Shown here: in pieces, positions 10,090 through 18,401 of the stretch
Layout of the letters: every line of letters begins with the position of its first letter
How positions within the stretch are numbered: position 1 is the first letter of the stretch
Assembly (NCBI RefSeq): GCF_021117405.1
Contig: NZ_CP088251.1
Location: 2,914,001 to 2,978,000, forward strand
Direction: 5' to 3'
DNA: 64,000 nt
Origin: Frateuria edaphi
Lineage (GTDB): Bacteria; Pseudomonadota; Gammaproteobacteria; Xanthomonadales; Rhodanobacteraceae
The notes under the pieces: generated by a model
Seen by the model: the letters and a program-made list of their open reading frames with translations, nothing else
Told to the model about the DNA's origin: nothing
The model's database searches: none
Position numbers and translations under genes: made by a program

Positions 10090-12276
10090 ATGAACCAGGT
10101 TTCCGCCGAAGGCGAATACCGCTACCGCGCGTTCATCAGTTACAGCCACCGCGACCGGCGCTGGGCCGAGTGGCTGCATCGTGCCCTGGAAACCTACCGC
10201 ATGCCCTCGCGCCTGGTCGGCCAGGTCACGGACGCGGGCATCGTGCCGCGGCGGCTCGCTCCCATCTTCCGCGATCGCGAGGAACTGGCCAGCTCCCACG
10301 ACCTGGGCCACAAGGTGGACCTGGCGCTGGCGCAATCGGCCAACCTGATCGTCGTGTGCTCCCCCGCGGCGGCCGCCTCGCGCTGGGTGGGCGCCGAGAT
10401 ACGTGCGTTCCGGCGGCTCGGCCGCAACGATCGCATTTTCTGCCTCATCGTCGCCGGCGAACCCAATGCGCCGGCCGGGCAGTCCGCCGAGGAATGCCTT
10501 TCCCCCGCGTTGTGCGGCCCTATGGACGGCCAGACCGATGCGGAGCAAGACGAGCCGATCGCCGCCGACGTGCGCCCAGGCAAGGACGGCAAACAGGCGG
10601 CCAAACTCAAGCTCGTGGCCGGCCTGCTCGGACTGGAACTGGACCAGCTGCGCCGGCGCGAGCTGCAACGGCGCAACCGGCGGCTCGCGGCGGTCGCGGC
10701 GCTGTCCACGCTGGTGATGCTGGTGACCACCCTGCTGGCGATCGACGCGATGATCGCCCGCCGCACCGCCGAGCGCCGGCAAAAGCAGGCCGAGGCGTTG
10801 ATCGGCTTCATGCTCGGCGACCTCAACGACAAGCTGGCGCAGGTGCAGCGGCTGGACATCCTGGAAGCGGTCGACGACAAGGCGATGGCCTACTTCCAGT
10901 CCCTGCCCGCCACGGACGTGACCGACGACGTGCTGGAACAGCGCGCCAAGGCGCTGGAGAAGATCGGCAGCGTGCGGCTGGACCAGGGGCGCCTGGCCGC
11001 CGCCACGAGCGCGTACCGGGCCGCCGAACCGCTGGCGCGGGCGCTTGCCCAGGCGGCGCCGGCCGACCGCGAAAGGCAGATTGCCTACGCGCGGGTGCAG
11101 GCCTTCCTCGGCATGAGTGACTGGTACCAGGGCCACCTCGAGGCGGCCGGTCGCTACTTCGCCGCGGCGCAGGCCACGCTCGAGCGGCTGGGCGCGCCGG
11201 CGCGCAGCGACCCGCGGGTGCTGTTCGAACTGAGCACGCTGGACAACGACATCGGCCATGTCCTGGAAGCGGCGGGCCACCTGGACGAAGCCGCCGTGCA
11301 CTACCAGCGCATGCTCGAACGCTGCCGCCTGCTGGCCGCCCACCCCTCGCCGCGCAGCGAGTGGCTCGAACACCTGGGCGAGGCGCACAACAACCTCGGC
11401 AAGATGGCCCTGATGCGCGGCGACCTCCTTACCGCGATCGACGAGTACTCGGCGGACGACGCGATCGAAACGCAGCTGAGCCAGGCCCACCCGCAGGACA
11501 ACGGCCAGCACCAGAACATGGCGCGCGTGCGCGCCATCCTGGCCCGCACGCTGGCCCTGGCCGGTCGCATCGAACAGGCGGACCGCGACACCGGGGAGGC
11601 GCTGGCGGTGATCGAGGACATCCACCGATTCGATCCCAGCCTGACCGACGCCAGGGAGAGCCTCGGCCTGTACTCGACCCAGCTTGCCCGTCTGCGACGC
11701 ATGCAGGGCGACACCCGCTCGCCCCGCGCCCTGTTGGCGCGCGCGACCGGCACGCTCGAGGACCTGGCGCATCACGATCCCAGCAACACCGGCTGGCAGC
11801 AGGACCTGGCCGATGCCCGCATCGAGCGCGCGGCATGGCTGCAGGCGACCGGGCGCCCTGACCAGGCGCGGGCCGACGCGCAGGCCGCGCTGGCGGTGCT
11901 CACGCCCCTGCTGGCGGACCAGCCGGACGAACGCGCCCTGCTGCTCTCCACCGTGCGCGCGCGCCTGCAACTGGCCGACCTGCAGACCGGCAAGGACGCC
12001 GAAGGCTTGCGGTTGTCCGCCCTGCAGGACTTGCGCGGGGTCGAGAGCGGCGCCGGCGACGTCCGCCTGCTCGCCGCGCAGGTCGACGCCCTGCTCGCTC
12101 TGGGCCACATCGACGAGGCCCGTCCGCTGGTCCAGCGGCTGTGGTCCTCGGGCTACCGCGAACCGGCGCTGGTCCGGCGGCTGGCGCGGGCGGACATCAC
12201 GTTCGGGCCCAACCCCGCCTTCGAGCAACGCCTGCAAGACGTCCTCGACCGGCGCGCACTCGCACTCGCGCGCTGA
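10090..12276 (+). CDS. TIR domain - transmembrane - TPR protein
   Basis: A 728-residue protein. Residues 12-130 are a TIR domain: RYRAFISYSHRDRRWAEWLH, a box-2-like FRDREELASS, and SRWVGAEIRAF, where Glu103 sits where the catalytic glutamate of NADase TIRs lies. A single hydrophobic span (about 199-221, ALSTLVMLVTTLLAIDAMIA) follows a run of arginines, which places the TIR domain in the cytosol and the rest probably in the periplasm. Residues 280-720 are degenerate TPR-like helical pairs (for example AYRAAEPLARAL, EYSADDAIETQL). ATG 10090 gives the usual TIR start. It heads a four-gene codirectional cassette. Bacterial TIR proteins often cleave NAD+ or make cyclic ADP-ribose signals in antiphage defence; that role is inferred here from family and context. 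Signalling without enzymatic activity is an alternative. Confidence 0.85.
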   Translation: MNQVSAEGEYRYRAFISYSHRDRRWAEWLHRALETYRMPSRLVGQVTDAGIVPRRLAPIFRDREELASSHDLGHKVDLALAQSANLIVVCSPAAAASRWVGAEIRAFRRLGRNDRIFCLIVAGEPNAPAGQSAEECLSPALCGPMDGQTDAEQDEPIAADVRPGKDGKQAAKLKLVAGLLGLELDQLRRRELQRRNRRLAAVAALSTLVMLVTTLLAIDAMIARRTAERRQKQAEALIGFMLGDLNDKLAQVQRLDILEAVDDKAMAYFQSLPATDVTDDVLEQRAKALEKIGSVRLDQGRLAAATSAYRAAEPLARALAQAAPADRERQIAYARVQAFLGMSDWYQGHLEAAGRYFAAAQATLERLGAPARSDPRVLFELSTLDNDIGHVLEAAGHLDEAAVHYQRMLERCRLLAAHPSPRSEWLEHLGEAHNNLGKMALMRGDLLTAIDEYSADDAIETQLSQAHPQDNGQHQNMARVRAILARTLALAGRIEQADRDTGEALAVIEDIHRFDPSLTDARESLGLYSTQLARLRRMQGDTRSPRALLARATGTLEDLAHHDPSNTGWQQDLADARIERAAWLQATGRPDQARADAQAALAVLTPLLADQPDERALLLSTVRARLQLADLQTGKDAEGLRLSALQDLRGVESGAGDVRLLAAQVDALLALGHIDEARPLVQRLWSSGYREPALVRRLARADITFGPNPAFEQRLQDVLDRRALALAR

Positions 12277-12302
12277 CCTCCACCACCCCACGGGAGAACA
12301 CC

Positions 12303-12677
12303 ATGGATCACGTGCTCAACGTCAGTCTGGACAAGTCCACCACGCCCTGGCTGGTCGACATCGACCAGCACGGCAACGCCAACCAGGTCGGGCGCAGCCC
12401 GCAGCCGCAGACCCTGGCCTGGGAGCTGACCGGCAACGCCGCCGGCGGCGACCTGTTGCCGCTGCAATGGGTCGAGCCACCTCCGCCGGGCATTTTCGGC
12501 CCGCCCGAGGTGGCTGCCAACGGCCAGCGCATGACCATGACCGACCTCAACGACGACCAGGATTCGACCGGCACCTGGATCTACAGCCTGAGCCTGACGC
12601 TGGACGGCCAGGAGTATTCCACGCAGGGAACCATACCCACTGGCACCACGACCAATCCATCGATCAAGAACAACTGA
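12303..12677 (+). CDS. Small beta-rich protein of unknown function in the TIR cassette
   Basis: A 124-residue protein starting 26 bp after the TIR gene with a ribosome binding site (gggaga). I do not recognise a family with confidence. It has no signal peptide, no membrane span and no cysteine. Alternating hydrophobic stretches (WELTG, LPLQW, TWIYSLSLTLDGQEY) suggest an Ig-like beta-sandwich; there is a proline cluster (EPPPPGIFGPPE) in the middle. It ends in TTNPSIKNN, a motif shared with the 52-residue peptide encoded next. A faint likeness to small DP-EP family proteins was considered but not established. Being codirectional and close to the TIR gene, it could be a ligand, scaffold or substrate of the TIR or SLOG proteins. 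Confidence 0.7.
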   Translation: MDHVLNVSLDKSTTPWLVDIDQHGNANQVGRSPQPQTLAWELTGNAAGGDLLPLQWVEPPPPGIFGPPEVAANGQRMTMTDLNDDQDSTGTWIYSLSLTLDGQEYSTQGTIPTGTTTNPSIKNN

Positions 12678-12730
12678 TCCCGTCGCACCGGCATCACCGG
12701 CGCGTAACGACGCAAGACGTACACGCACAC

Positions 12731-12749
12731 GGCGGCCGTACCGGCCGCC
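12731..12749. other. GC hairpin upstream of the 52-aa peptide gene
   Basis: Stem ggcggccg / cggccgcc (8 bp) with loop tac, ending 23 nt before ATG 12773. No T-run follows. A near-identical hairpin lies in the next intergenic gap (12968-12990), so the peptide gene is bracketed by the pair. Confidence 0.6.
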
Positions 12750-12772
12750 GCCAGGCCCATCGGAGGCTGACC

Positions 12773-12931
12773 ATGACCAAGCCACGCACCACCCAGGGCA
12801 CCCCGGACGAACCGAAGTCGACCGCCGAGCGCAAACCGCCCGACAACCCGCCCGAGGAACTCGAGATTCCCGAAGACACACTGGCCGCGGCCAGCACGCG
12901 GGATCCGACGATCATCAATCGCACCAGCTAG
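12773..12931 (+). CDS. 52-aa proline-rich acidic peptide in the TIR cassette
   Basis: A 52-codon frame with a ribosome binding site (cggagg, about 12761-12766) 7 nt before ATG 12773. It begins MTKPRTTQGTPDEPK, is rich in Pro, Glu, Asp and Thr, has no hydrophobic segment, and ends TRDPTIINRTS. It is probably disordered. The ending matches the C-terminus of the preceding 124-aa protein at T-x-[N/D]-P-[S/T]-I-x-N. Its conserved position between the 124-aa gene and the SLOG gene, flanked by twin hairpins, argues that it is real, though its size makes coding less certain. No known peptide family is recognised; a processed or tethered signal peptide is one possibility. Confidence 0.55.
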   Translation: MTKPRTTQGTPDEPKSTAERKPPDNPPEELEIPEDTLAAASTRDPTIINRTS

Positions 12932-12967
12932 CACTCGCCGCGCAGCCGAACGGCGGTTGCGCAAGGA

Positions 12968-12990
12968 ACGGCGGCCGCCCCGGCCGCCGT
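12968..12990. other. GC hairpin upstream of the SLOG-like gene
   Basis: Stem acggcggccg / cggccgccgt (10 bp) with loop ccc, 31 nt before ATG 13022. It repeats the core of the 12731-12749 hairpin. No T-run is present; roles in mRNA processing, partial termination or as a repeat element are all possible. Confidence 0.6.
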
Positions 12991-13021
12991 GGCGCCTCCG
13001 GCCGCAAGCCCTGGAGCACCC

Positions 13022-14713
13022 ATGACGCCCCTGGTGATCGGCGTGACCAGCCATCGCGACCTGCCGCCGGCCGACATCGAGGCCGTCCGTGCAGCCGTGC
13101 GGCAACTGTTCGGAACGCTGCGGGAATCCTGGCCTTCGCTGCCCCTGGTGGTGCTTTCCGCGCTGGCCGAGGGCGGTGATCAACTGGTGGCCGAGGAAGC
13201 ACTGGCGCAGGGCGCGCGGTTGATCGCCCCGCTGCCACTGCCGCGCGAACTCTATGTGGAAGACTTCACCGACGCGGTCGCGCGCACGCGTTTCGAGGCG
13301 CTCTGCGGGCAGGCCGAGGTGATGACGCTGCCGGTGCGCAAGGGTCACTCGCACCGCGAGGTGGGCAACCCCGGCACCGCGCGCGACCAGCAATACGCGC
13401 AGGCGGGCGTGTACATCGCCAGCCACTGCCACATCCTGCTGGCGATCTGGGACGGCCAGCCCTCCGACCGTCTCGGCGGCACCGCGCAGATCGTGCGCTA
13501 CCACCTGCGCGGCACCCTGCCCGGCCCGCCCAGTGAGGACCGCGACCCGCACCACATCCTGGCCGCGGGCGACGAGCGGCTGCTTTATCACGTGCTCTGC
13601 GGGCGGGCAGACCTGGCCGACGATTCACGCCCGGCGGTCACGGCTTCCTGGCGGCATGCCCTGGCGGCGACGCCCGAAGACCACCTGCCGGCGCCGTTCC
13701 GGCTGATGTTCGACCGCATGGCCGAATTCAACGACGAATGCACCACGTACGCCGACGCGATCGATGCATCGACGCGCCCCGGCGTGCACGTCGATCCCGC
13801 CACGCCGGCCACGGCCCGCATGGGCATCGAGCGCACCTTCCACGAAGCGGACTGGCTGGCCATGCACTTCCAGCACCGCGTGCTGCTGGCCATGCGCACC
13901 ATCTACACGCTGGCTGCCCTGATGGGCATCGCCTTCACCTGCTACGCGCACTTCGCCGAGCAGAACTACCTGATCTACCTGTTTTTGCTGCTGTTCGCCC
14001 TCGGCACCACCATGACCGCGATCGCCAAGCGTCGCGGCTGGCATCGCAAGTACCTCGATTACCGGGCGTTGGCCGAAGGGCTGCGCATCCAGTCGTACTG
14101 GCGGCGCGCCGGCATCTCATTGACGCGCGACCACGCCTTCGCGCACGACGACTTCCTGCAGCGCCAGAACGTCGAGCTGGGCTGGATCCGTAATGTGATG
14201 CGCGCCTCGGGCCTGCCGCCCAGCTACGCGCCGCCGGCGAACGCGGCCGAACTGGCCGGCGTGATCGCCGAGTGGGTGGGCGAGCCGGGCCGCTCGGGCC
14301 AGCTGCATTACTACGAGCGCAAGAGCATCGAATGCGCCGGGCTGCATCGCGTGACCGAGGCACTGGGCGCGCTGAGCCTGTGGGGCGGCGTGTCGATCAG
14401 CGTGTTGCTGGCGGTGTTCGCGTTGCGCCTGGAGGATGAAACCAAGGCCGGCCTGGTCGCGGTGATGGGCATCCTCTCGATCATCGCCGCCGTGCGCCAG
14501 GCGTACGCCTACCGCAAGGCCGACAAGGTGCTGCTGAAACAGTACCGCTTCATGGAGCGCATCCTCGGTACCGCGCGCTCCGCGCTGGACCAGACCGACG
14601 ACCCGGCCGAACAACGCTCCATCCTGCGCGCGCTCGGCCACGCCGCGCTGACCGAGCACGCCGAGTGGACCCTGATGCAACGCGAACGGCAGGTCGAGCA
14701 CGGGCCGATGTAG
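13022..14713 (+). CDS. SLOG-like nucleotide-binding protein with SLATT-like membrane modules
   Basis: A 563-residue protein. The N-terminal part (1-180) has a Rossmann-like SLOG pattern: VIGVTSHRDLPP at 5-16, then LSALAEGGDQLVAEEAL, LIAPLPLPRELY and HILLAIWDGQPSDRLGGTA. Two pairs of hydrophobic helices follow, at about 286-308 and 314-336, and at about 448-468 and 477-498, with soluble helical stretches between and after them, an arrangement like a SLATT 2-TM effector module used twice. ATG 13022 is preceded by ggag. In published comparative genomics, SLOG domains are proposed sensors or producers of nucleotide-derived signals and SLATT proteins are proposed membrane effectors in conflict systems. 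Together with the TIR gene this supports a nucleotide-signalling, membrane-acting system; the domain calls are from pattern reading only. Confidence 0.7.
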   Translation: MTPLVIGVTSHRDLPPADIEAVRAAVRQLFGTLRESWPSLPLVVLSALAEGGDQLVAEEALAQGARLIAPLPLPRELYVEDFTDAVARTRFEALCGQAEVMTLPVRKGHSHREVGNPGTARDQQYAQAGVYIASHCHILLAIWDGQPSDRLGGTAQIVRYHLRGTLPGPPSEDRDPHHILAAGDERLLYHVLCGRADLADDSRPAVTASWRHALAATPEDHLPAPFRLMFDRMAEFNDECTTYADAIDASTRPGVHVDPATPATARMGIERTFHEADWLAMHFQHRVLLAMRTIYTLAALMGIAFTCYAHFAEQNYLIYLFLLLFALGTTMTAIAKRRGWHRKYLDYRALAEGLRIQSYWRRAGISLTRDHAFAHDDFLQRQNVELGWIRNVMRASGLPPSYAPPANAAELAGVIAEWVGEPGRSGQLHYYERKSIECAGLHRVTEALGALSLWGGVSISVLLAVFALRLEDETKAGLVAVMGILSIIAAVRQAYAYRKADKVLLKQYRFMERILGTARSALDQTDDPAEQRSILRALGHAALTEHAEWTLMQRERQVEHGPM

Positions 14714-14729
14714 CCCGCGCCGCCCAAGC

Positions 14730-16559
14730 TCATTCCACCGTGACCGACTTGGCGAGGTTGCGCGGCTGGTCGACGTCCGTGCCGCGCAGCACGGCGACGT
14801 GGTAGGCGAGCAACTGCAGCGGCACGGTGAACACGGCCGGCGCGATGAAGTCGCCGCCGCCGTCGATGCGCAGGGTGGTGCCGGTGGCGTTGCCCGCATC
14901 CATCGGCGCGTCGCCATCGGCGAACACGATCAGCCGGCCGCCGCGGGCGCGCACTTCCTGCAGGTTGGATTTGAGCTTGTCCAGCAGCGGGCCGTTGGGC
15001 GCCACCGCGACCACCGGCATGGCTTCGTCGACCAGCGCCAGCGGACCATGCTTGAGCTCGCCGGCGGGATAGGCCTCGGCGTGGATGTAGGAGATTTCCT
15101 TGAGCTTGAGCGAGCCCTCCAGCGCGACCGGAAACTGTGCGCCGCGGCCCAGGAACAGCGCGTGTTCCAGGGGCACGAACAAGGCCGCCAGTTCCACGAT
15201 CTGCGGTTCCAGTTGGAGCGCCTCCTCGATCGCGCGCGGCAGGTGCGCCAGCTGCGCGCACAGGTCGGCGTAGCGCGCCTTGTCCAGCCCGCGCTGCTCG
15301 GCCAGCTTCAGGCACAGCAGCGCGAGCGCGGCGAGCTGGGTGGTGAACGCCTTGGTCGAGGCCACGCCGATCTCGGGACCCGCGCGCGTCATCAGCTTGA
15401 GGTCCGCCTCGCGCACCACCGAGGACTCCGGCACGTTGCAGATCGCCAGCGTGGCCAGGTAGCCGCGGCGGCGTGATTCACGCATCGCCGCCAGCGTGTC
15501 GGCGGTTTCGCCGGACTGCGAGATCGCCACGAACAGGGTGTCGGCCGGAACCACCGTGTCGCGGTAACGGTATTCGCTGGCCACTTCGACGTTGACCGGC
15601 AGGCGCGCGTGTTCCTCGATCCAGTACTTGGCGACCAGGCCGGCGTGGTAGCTGGTGCCGCAGGCGACGATGTGGATACCCTTCACCTTCGCCAGCAGCT
15701 CGTCGCCGCCGACGCCGAAGATGTTCGGCAGCACGCCGTGCGGGCCGATGCGCGCCTCCAGCGTGTCGTTGACCGCGCGCGGTTGCTCGTGGATTTCCTT
15801 CTGCATGTAATGGCGGTAGTCGCCACGCTCGACCGCGTCCGTCGACAGCTCGCTCTGGTGCACCGCGCGCTCGACCGGCGTGCCGTCCAGGCCGTAGACC
15901 TGCACGCTGTCGCGGGTGATCTCCACCACGTCGTCCTCGTCCAGGTAGAGCATGCGATTGGTGACCTGGATCAGCGCCTGCGCGTCGGAGCCCAGGAAGT
16001 TCTCGCCGATGCCGATGCCGACCAGCAACGGCGCGCCGCGGCGGGCGCCAACCACGTGGCCGGGCTCGTCGCGGCTGATCACGGCGATGGCGTAGGCGCC
16101 CTCCAGCGAACGCACGGTGGCGAGCACCGCCTCGCGCAGCTGCATGCCGCCGGCGATGCGCTCCTCGATCAGCGCGGCCATCACCTCGGTGTCGGTCTCG
16201 GAGGTGAACACGTGGCCGCGCGCCTGCAGTTCGGCGCGCAGGTCGGCGTAGTTCTCGATGATGCCGTTGTGCACCAGTGCGACGCGGCCGACCATGTGCG
16301 GATGGGCATTGGCCTCGTTCGGCACGCCATGGGTGGCCCAGCGCGTGTGCGCGATGCCGGTGCCGCCGCGCAGCGGGTCGGCCAGGTACAGCGCCTCCAT
16401 CTCGCGCACCTTGCCCTTGGCGCGCACGCGGCGCACCTGTCCGGCTTCGAGCACGGCCAGGCCGGCGGAGTCGTAGCCGCGGTATTCGAGCGCCTTGAGG
16501 CCGGCGATCAGCAGCGGGGCGACGTCGCGCTGGGCGGTGGCGGCAACGATTCCACACAT
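14730..16559 (-). CDS. glmS: Glutamine-fructose-6-phosphate aminotransferase (isomerizing)
   Basis: A 609-residue enzyme making glucosamine-6-phosphate, the entry to peptidoglycan and LPS amino sugars. The N-terminal glutaminase starts MCGIVAA, so Cys2 becomes the catalytic nucleophile after Met removal; TRWATHGVPNEANAHPH near 73 is typical. Two SIS domains follow (CGTSYHAGLVAKYWIE, SQSGETADT near 350; LGRGAQFPVALEGSLKLKEI near 480). The C-terminus DQPRNLAKSVTVE is the conserved lid. It ends 16 bp from the end of the SLOG-like gene (convergent) and follows cbs by 71 bp on the same strand. No glmS ribozyme is expected or seen. Confidence 0.97.
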   Translation of the reverse strand: MCGIVAATAQRDVAPLLIAGLKALEYRGYDSAGLAVLEAGQVRRVRAKGKVREMEALYLADPLRGGTGIAHTRWATHGVPNEANAHPHMVGRVALVHNGIIENYADLRAELQARGHVFTSETDTEVMAALIEERIAGGMQLREAVLATVRSLEGAYAIAVISRDEPGHVVGARRGAPLLVGIGIGENFLGSDAQALIQVTNRMLYLDEDDVVEITRDSVQVYGLDGTPVERAVHQSELSTDAVERGDYRHYMQKEIHEQPRAVNDTLEARIGPHGVLPNIFGVGGDELLAKVKGIHIVACGTSYHAGLVAKYWIEEHARLPVNVEVASEYRYRDTVVPADTLFVAISQSGETADTLAAMRESRRRGYLATLAICNVPESSVVREADLKLMTRAGPEIGVASTKAFTTQLAALALLCLKLAEQRGLDKARYADLCAQLAHLPRAIEEALQLEPQIVELAALFVPLEHALFLGRGAQFPVALEGSLKLKEISYIHAEAYPAGELKHGPLALVDEAMPVVAVAPNGPLLDKLKSNLQEVRARGGRLIVFADGDAPMDAGNATGTTLRIDGGGDFIAPAVFTVPLQLLAYHVAVLRGTDVDQPRNLAKSVTVE

Positions 16560-16630
16560 GGGGTCAGGCTTCCTTCGGGGCGAGGGCGGAGCGTAGTTAC
16601 GGTTTCGCGAAGACGGCGTCGCGACGGCGC

Positions 16631-18001
16631 TTAGTGCACCTTGCGCCGCAGGTAGTTCAAAAGGTCGATGCGGGTGATCAGGCCCAGGAACTGGTCGCCG
16701 TCGACCACGATCGCCACGTGCCCGCGCTCGAACACCGGCAGCAGCGCCTCGATCGGCGAGTGCACGTCAAGCTTGGTGAGCGAGGTGATCATCGCGGTGG
16801 AGACCGGGTCGCGGAAGCGCACCTCGTTGGCGTGCACGTGCATCAGCACGTCCGACTCGTCCAGGATGCCGACCAGCTTCTGGCCGTCCATCACCGGCAG
16901 CTGCGAGACGTCGTACAGCTTCATGCGGGTGTAGGCGGTCATCAGCAGCTCGTTCGGGCCGACCACCACGGTGTCGCGCTGCGCGAACGGGCGCAGCAGG
17001 AGGTCGCGCAGGTCGCCGTACTGGTGGCGCTCGATGAAGCCGTTGTCCAGCATCCAGTAGTCGTTGTACATCTTGGACAGGTACTTGTTGCCGGTGTCGC
17101 AGACCAGCGTCACCACGCGCTTGGGCGTGCCCTGCTCGCGGCAGTACTTGAGCGTGGCGGCCAGCAGCGTGCCGGTGGAGGAGCCGCCGAGGATGCCCTC
17201 CTTGGCCAGCAGCTCGCGCGCGGTGAGGAAGCTTTCGCGGTCGGAGATGGCGTAGGCCTTCTTCACGCGCGAGAAGTCGCTGATGGTCGGCAGGAAGTCC
17301 TCGCCGATGCCTTCGACCATCCAGCTGGCGGACTTGTCCGAGAGCGTGCCCTCGTTGATGTACTGCGCCAGGATCGAGCCGACAGGGTCGGCCAGCACGA
17401 TCTCGGTGTCCGGCGAATGTTCGGCGAAGAACTGCGACAGGCCGGTCATGGTGCCGGAGGAGCCGCAGCCGATCACCACCGCGTCGACGCGCCCGTCCAT
17501 CTGCTCGAGGATTTCCGGCCCGGTGGTCTGGATGTGCGCGCGCGGGTTGTCCGGGTTGCCGAACTGGTTGATGAAGTAGGCGCCGGGCGTTTCGCGGGCG
17601 ATCCGCTCGGCCATGTCCTGGTAGTACTCGGGGTGGCCCTTGGCCACGTCCGAGCGCGTCAGCACCACTTCGGCGCCCATCGCCTTGAGGTTGAAGATCT
17701 TCTCGCGGCTCATCTTGTCCGGCACCACCAGGATCAACCGGTAACCCTTGGCCTGCGCGACCAGCGCCAGCCCCAGGCCGGTGTTGCCGGCGGTGCCCTC
17801 GACCAGCGTGGCGCCGGGCTGGATCTTACCGGCGCGCTCGGCGCCCTCGATCATCGACAGGCCGATGCGGTCCTTGATCGAACCGCCCGGGTTGGCGCTT
17901 TCGAGCTTGAGGAACAGCTCGCACAACCCCGTATCGAGGCGCTGGGCCTTCACCATCGGGGTGTTCCCGATCAGTTCGAGCACGCTTTGGTGGACCGTCA
18001 T
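16631..18001 (-). CDS. cbs: Cystathionine beta-synthase with C-terminal CBS pair
   Basis: A 456-residue PLP enzyme condensing serine and homocysteine to cystathionine, the first step of reverse transsulfuration. The PLP lysine lies in ANPGGSIKDRIG (Lys43); EGTAGNTGLGLAL and GCGSSGTMTGLSQF (phosphate-binding glycine loop) follow, and GGSSTGTLLAA is near 280. Residues about 335-455 hold two CBS domains (YDVSQLPVMDGQKLVGILDESDV across two blocks and HVAIVVDGDQFLGLITRIDLLNYL), possible adenosine-ligand sensors. ATG 18001 matches the standard N-terminus MTVHQSVLELIGNTPMV. The gene precedes glmS. The gamma-lyase-type gene at 3024-4187 would complete the pathway. Confidence 0.94.
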   Translation of the reverse strand: MTVHQSVLELIGNTPMVKAQRLDTGLCELFLKLESANPGGSIKDRIGLSMIEGAERAGKIQPGATLVEGTAGNTGLGLALVAQAKGYRLILVVPDKMSREKIFNLKAMGAEVVLTRSDVAKGHPEYYQDMAERIARETPGAYFINQFGNPDNPRAHIQTTGPEILEQMDGRVDAVVIGCGSSGTMTGLSQFFAEHSPDTEIVLADPVGSILAQYINEGTLSDKSASWMVEGIGEDFLPTISDFSRVKKAYAISDRESFLTARELLAKEGILGGSSTGTLLAATLKYCREQGTPKRVVTLVCDTGNKYLSKMYNDYWMLDNGFIERHQYGDLRDLLLRPFAQRDTVVVGPNELLMTAYTRMKLYDVSQLPVMDGQKLVGILDESDVLMHVHANEVRFRDPVSTAMITSLTKLDVHSPIEALLPVFERGHVAIVVDGDQFLGLITRIDLLNYLRRKVH

Positions 18002-18120
18002 GGCAACTCCGTCGAAAGGCGGCGCCCGCGGGCGCTGGACAAGCCCGGAATGATAACCGAGCCGCCCGTCACGGTTGCGTCCGGCAGCCTTTGCGCCACG
18101 CGCGGGCTTCAGAAACGACG

Positions 18121-18155
18121 CGGCCCCGGCGCTTCGCGATGAAGGGCCGGGGCCG
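18121..18155. terminator. Stem-loop downstream of the DUF465 gene
   Basis: Stem cggccccgg / ccggggccg (9 bp) with a 17-nt loop, between the DUF465 stop and the cbs start. On the minus strand only a short T-rich stretch (cgtttct) follows, so termination is possible but not certain. Confidence 0.45.
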
Positions 18156-18173
18156 TCAAGGAAAACGGTGGAA

Positions 18174-18401
18174 TCAGTGGATCCGTGGGACTCGCGCATC
18201 CCACATGCGTTGCAGGCGTTCCTTGGCGTGGAGTTTTTCCTTCTTCATGCCGGCCAAGGTGACATCGTCGATGGGAAGCACGCCGATTTCGGCATCGTGC
18301 ACCTTGCTTTTCAATTCGCGGTGATGCTGGAAGAGCCGGCGAAATTCGGCATCGGCCTTCATAAATGCTTCGACATCGTCACGCTGCTGGTTTTCGAACA
18401 T
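18174..18401 (-). CDS. DUF465 / YdcH-family small protein
   Basis: A 75-residue, fully soluble helical protein: MFENQQRDDVEAFMKADAEF at the start, then RLFQHHRELKSKVHDAE and LKKEKL-type repeats (here MKKEKLHAKERLQRMW). This matches the YdcH/DUF465 family of about 75 residues, whose function is unknown. ATG 18401 is chosen over an upstream in-frame start because a purine-rich site (cgaggagg) precedes it and the product is family length. It appears to be a single-gene unit with its own upstream region. Confidence 0.85.
   Translation of the reverse strand: MFENQQRDDVEAFMKADAEFRRLFQHHRELKSKVHDAEIGVLPIDDVTLAGMKKEKLHAKERLQRMWDARVPRIH

Noticed and set aside
10030-12291. Minus-strand open frame of 753 codons opposite the TIR-TPR gene
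   Set aside because: It mirrors the codon pattern of the plus-strand gene; no recognisable motif or ribosome binding site.
12773-12931. A RiPP precursor reading of the 52-aa peptide
   Set aside because: No modifying enzyme (cyclase, LanM, radical SAM, YcaO) or transporter is nearby, and the core lacks Cys or a leader-cleavage motif.
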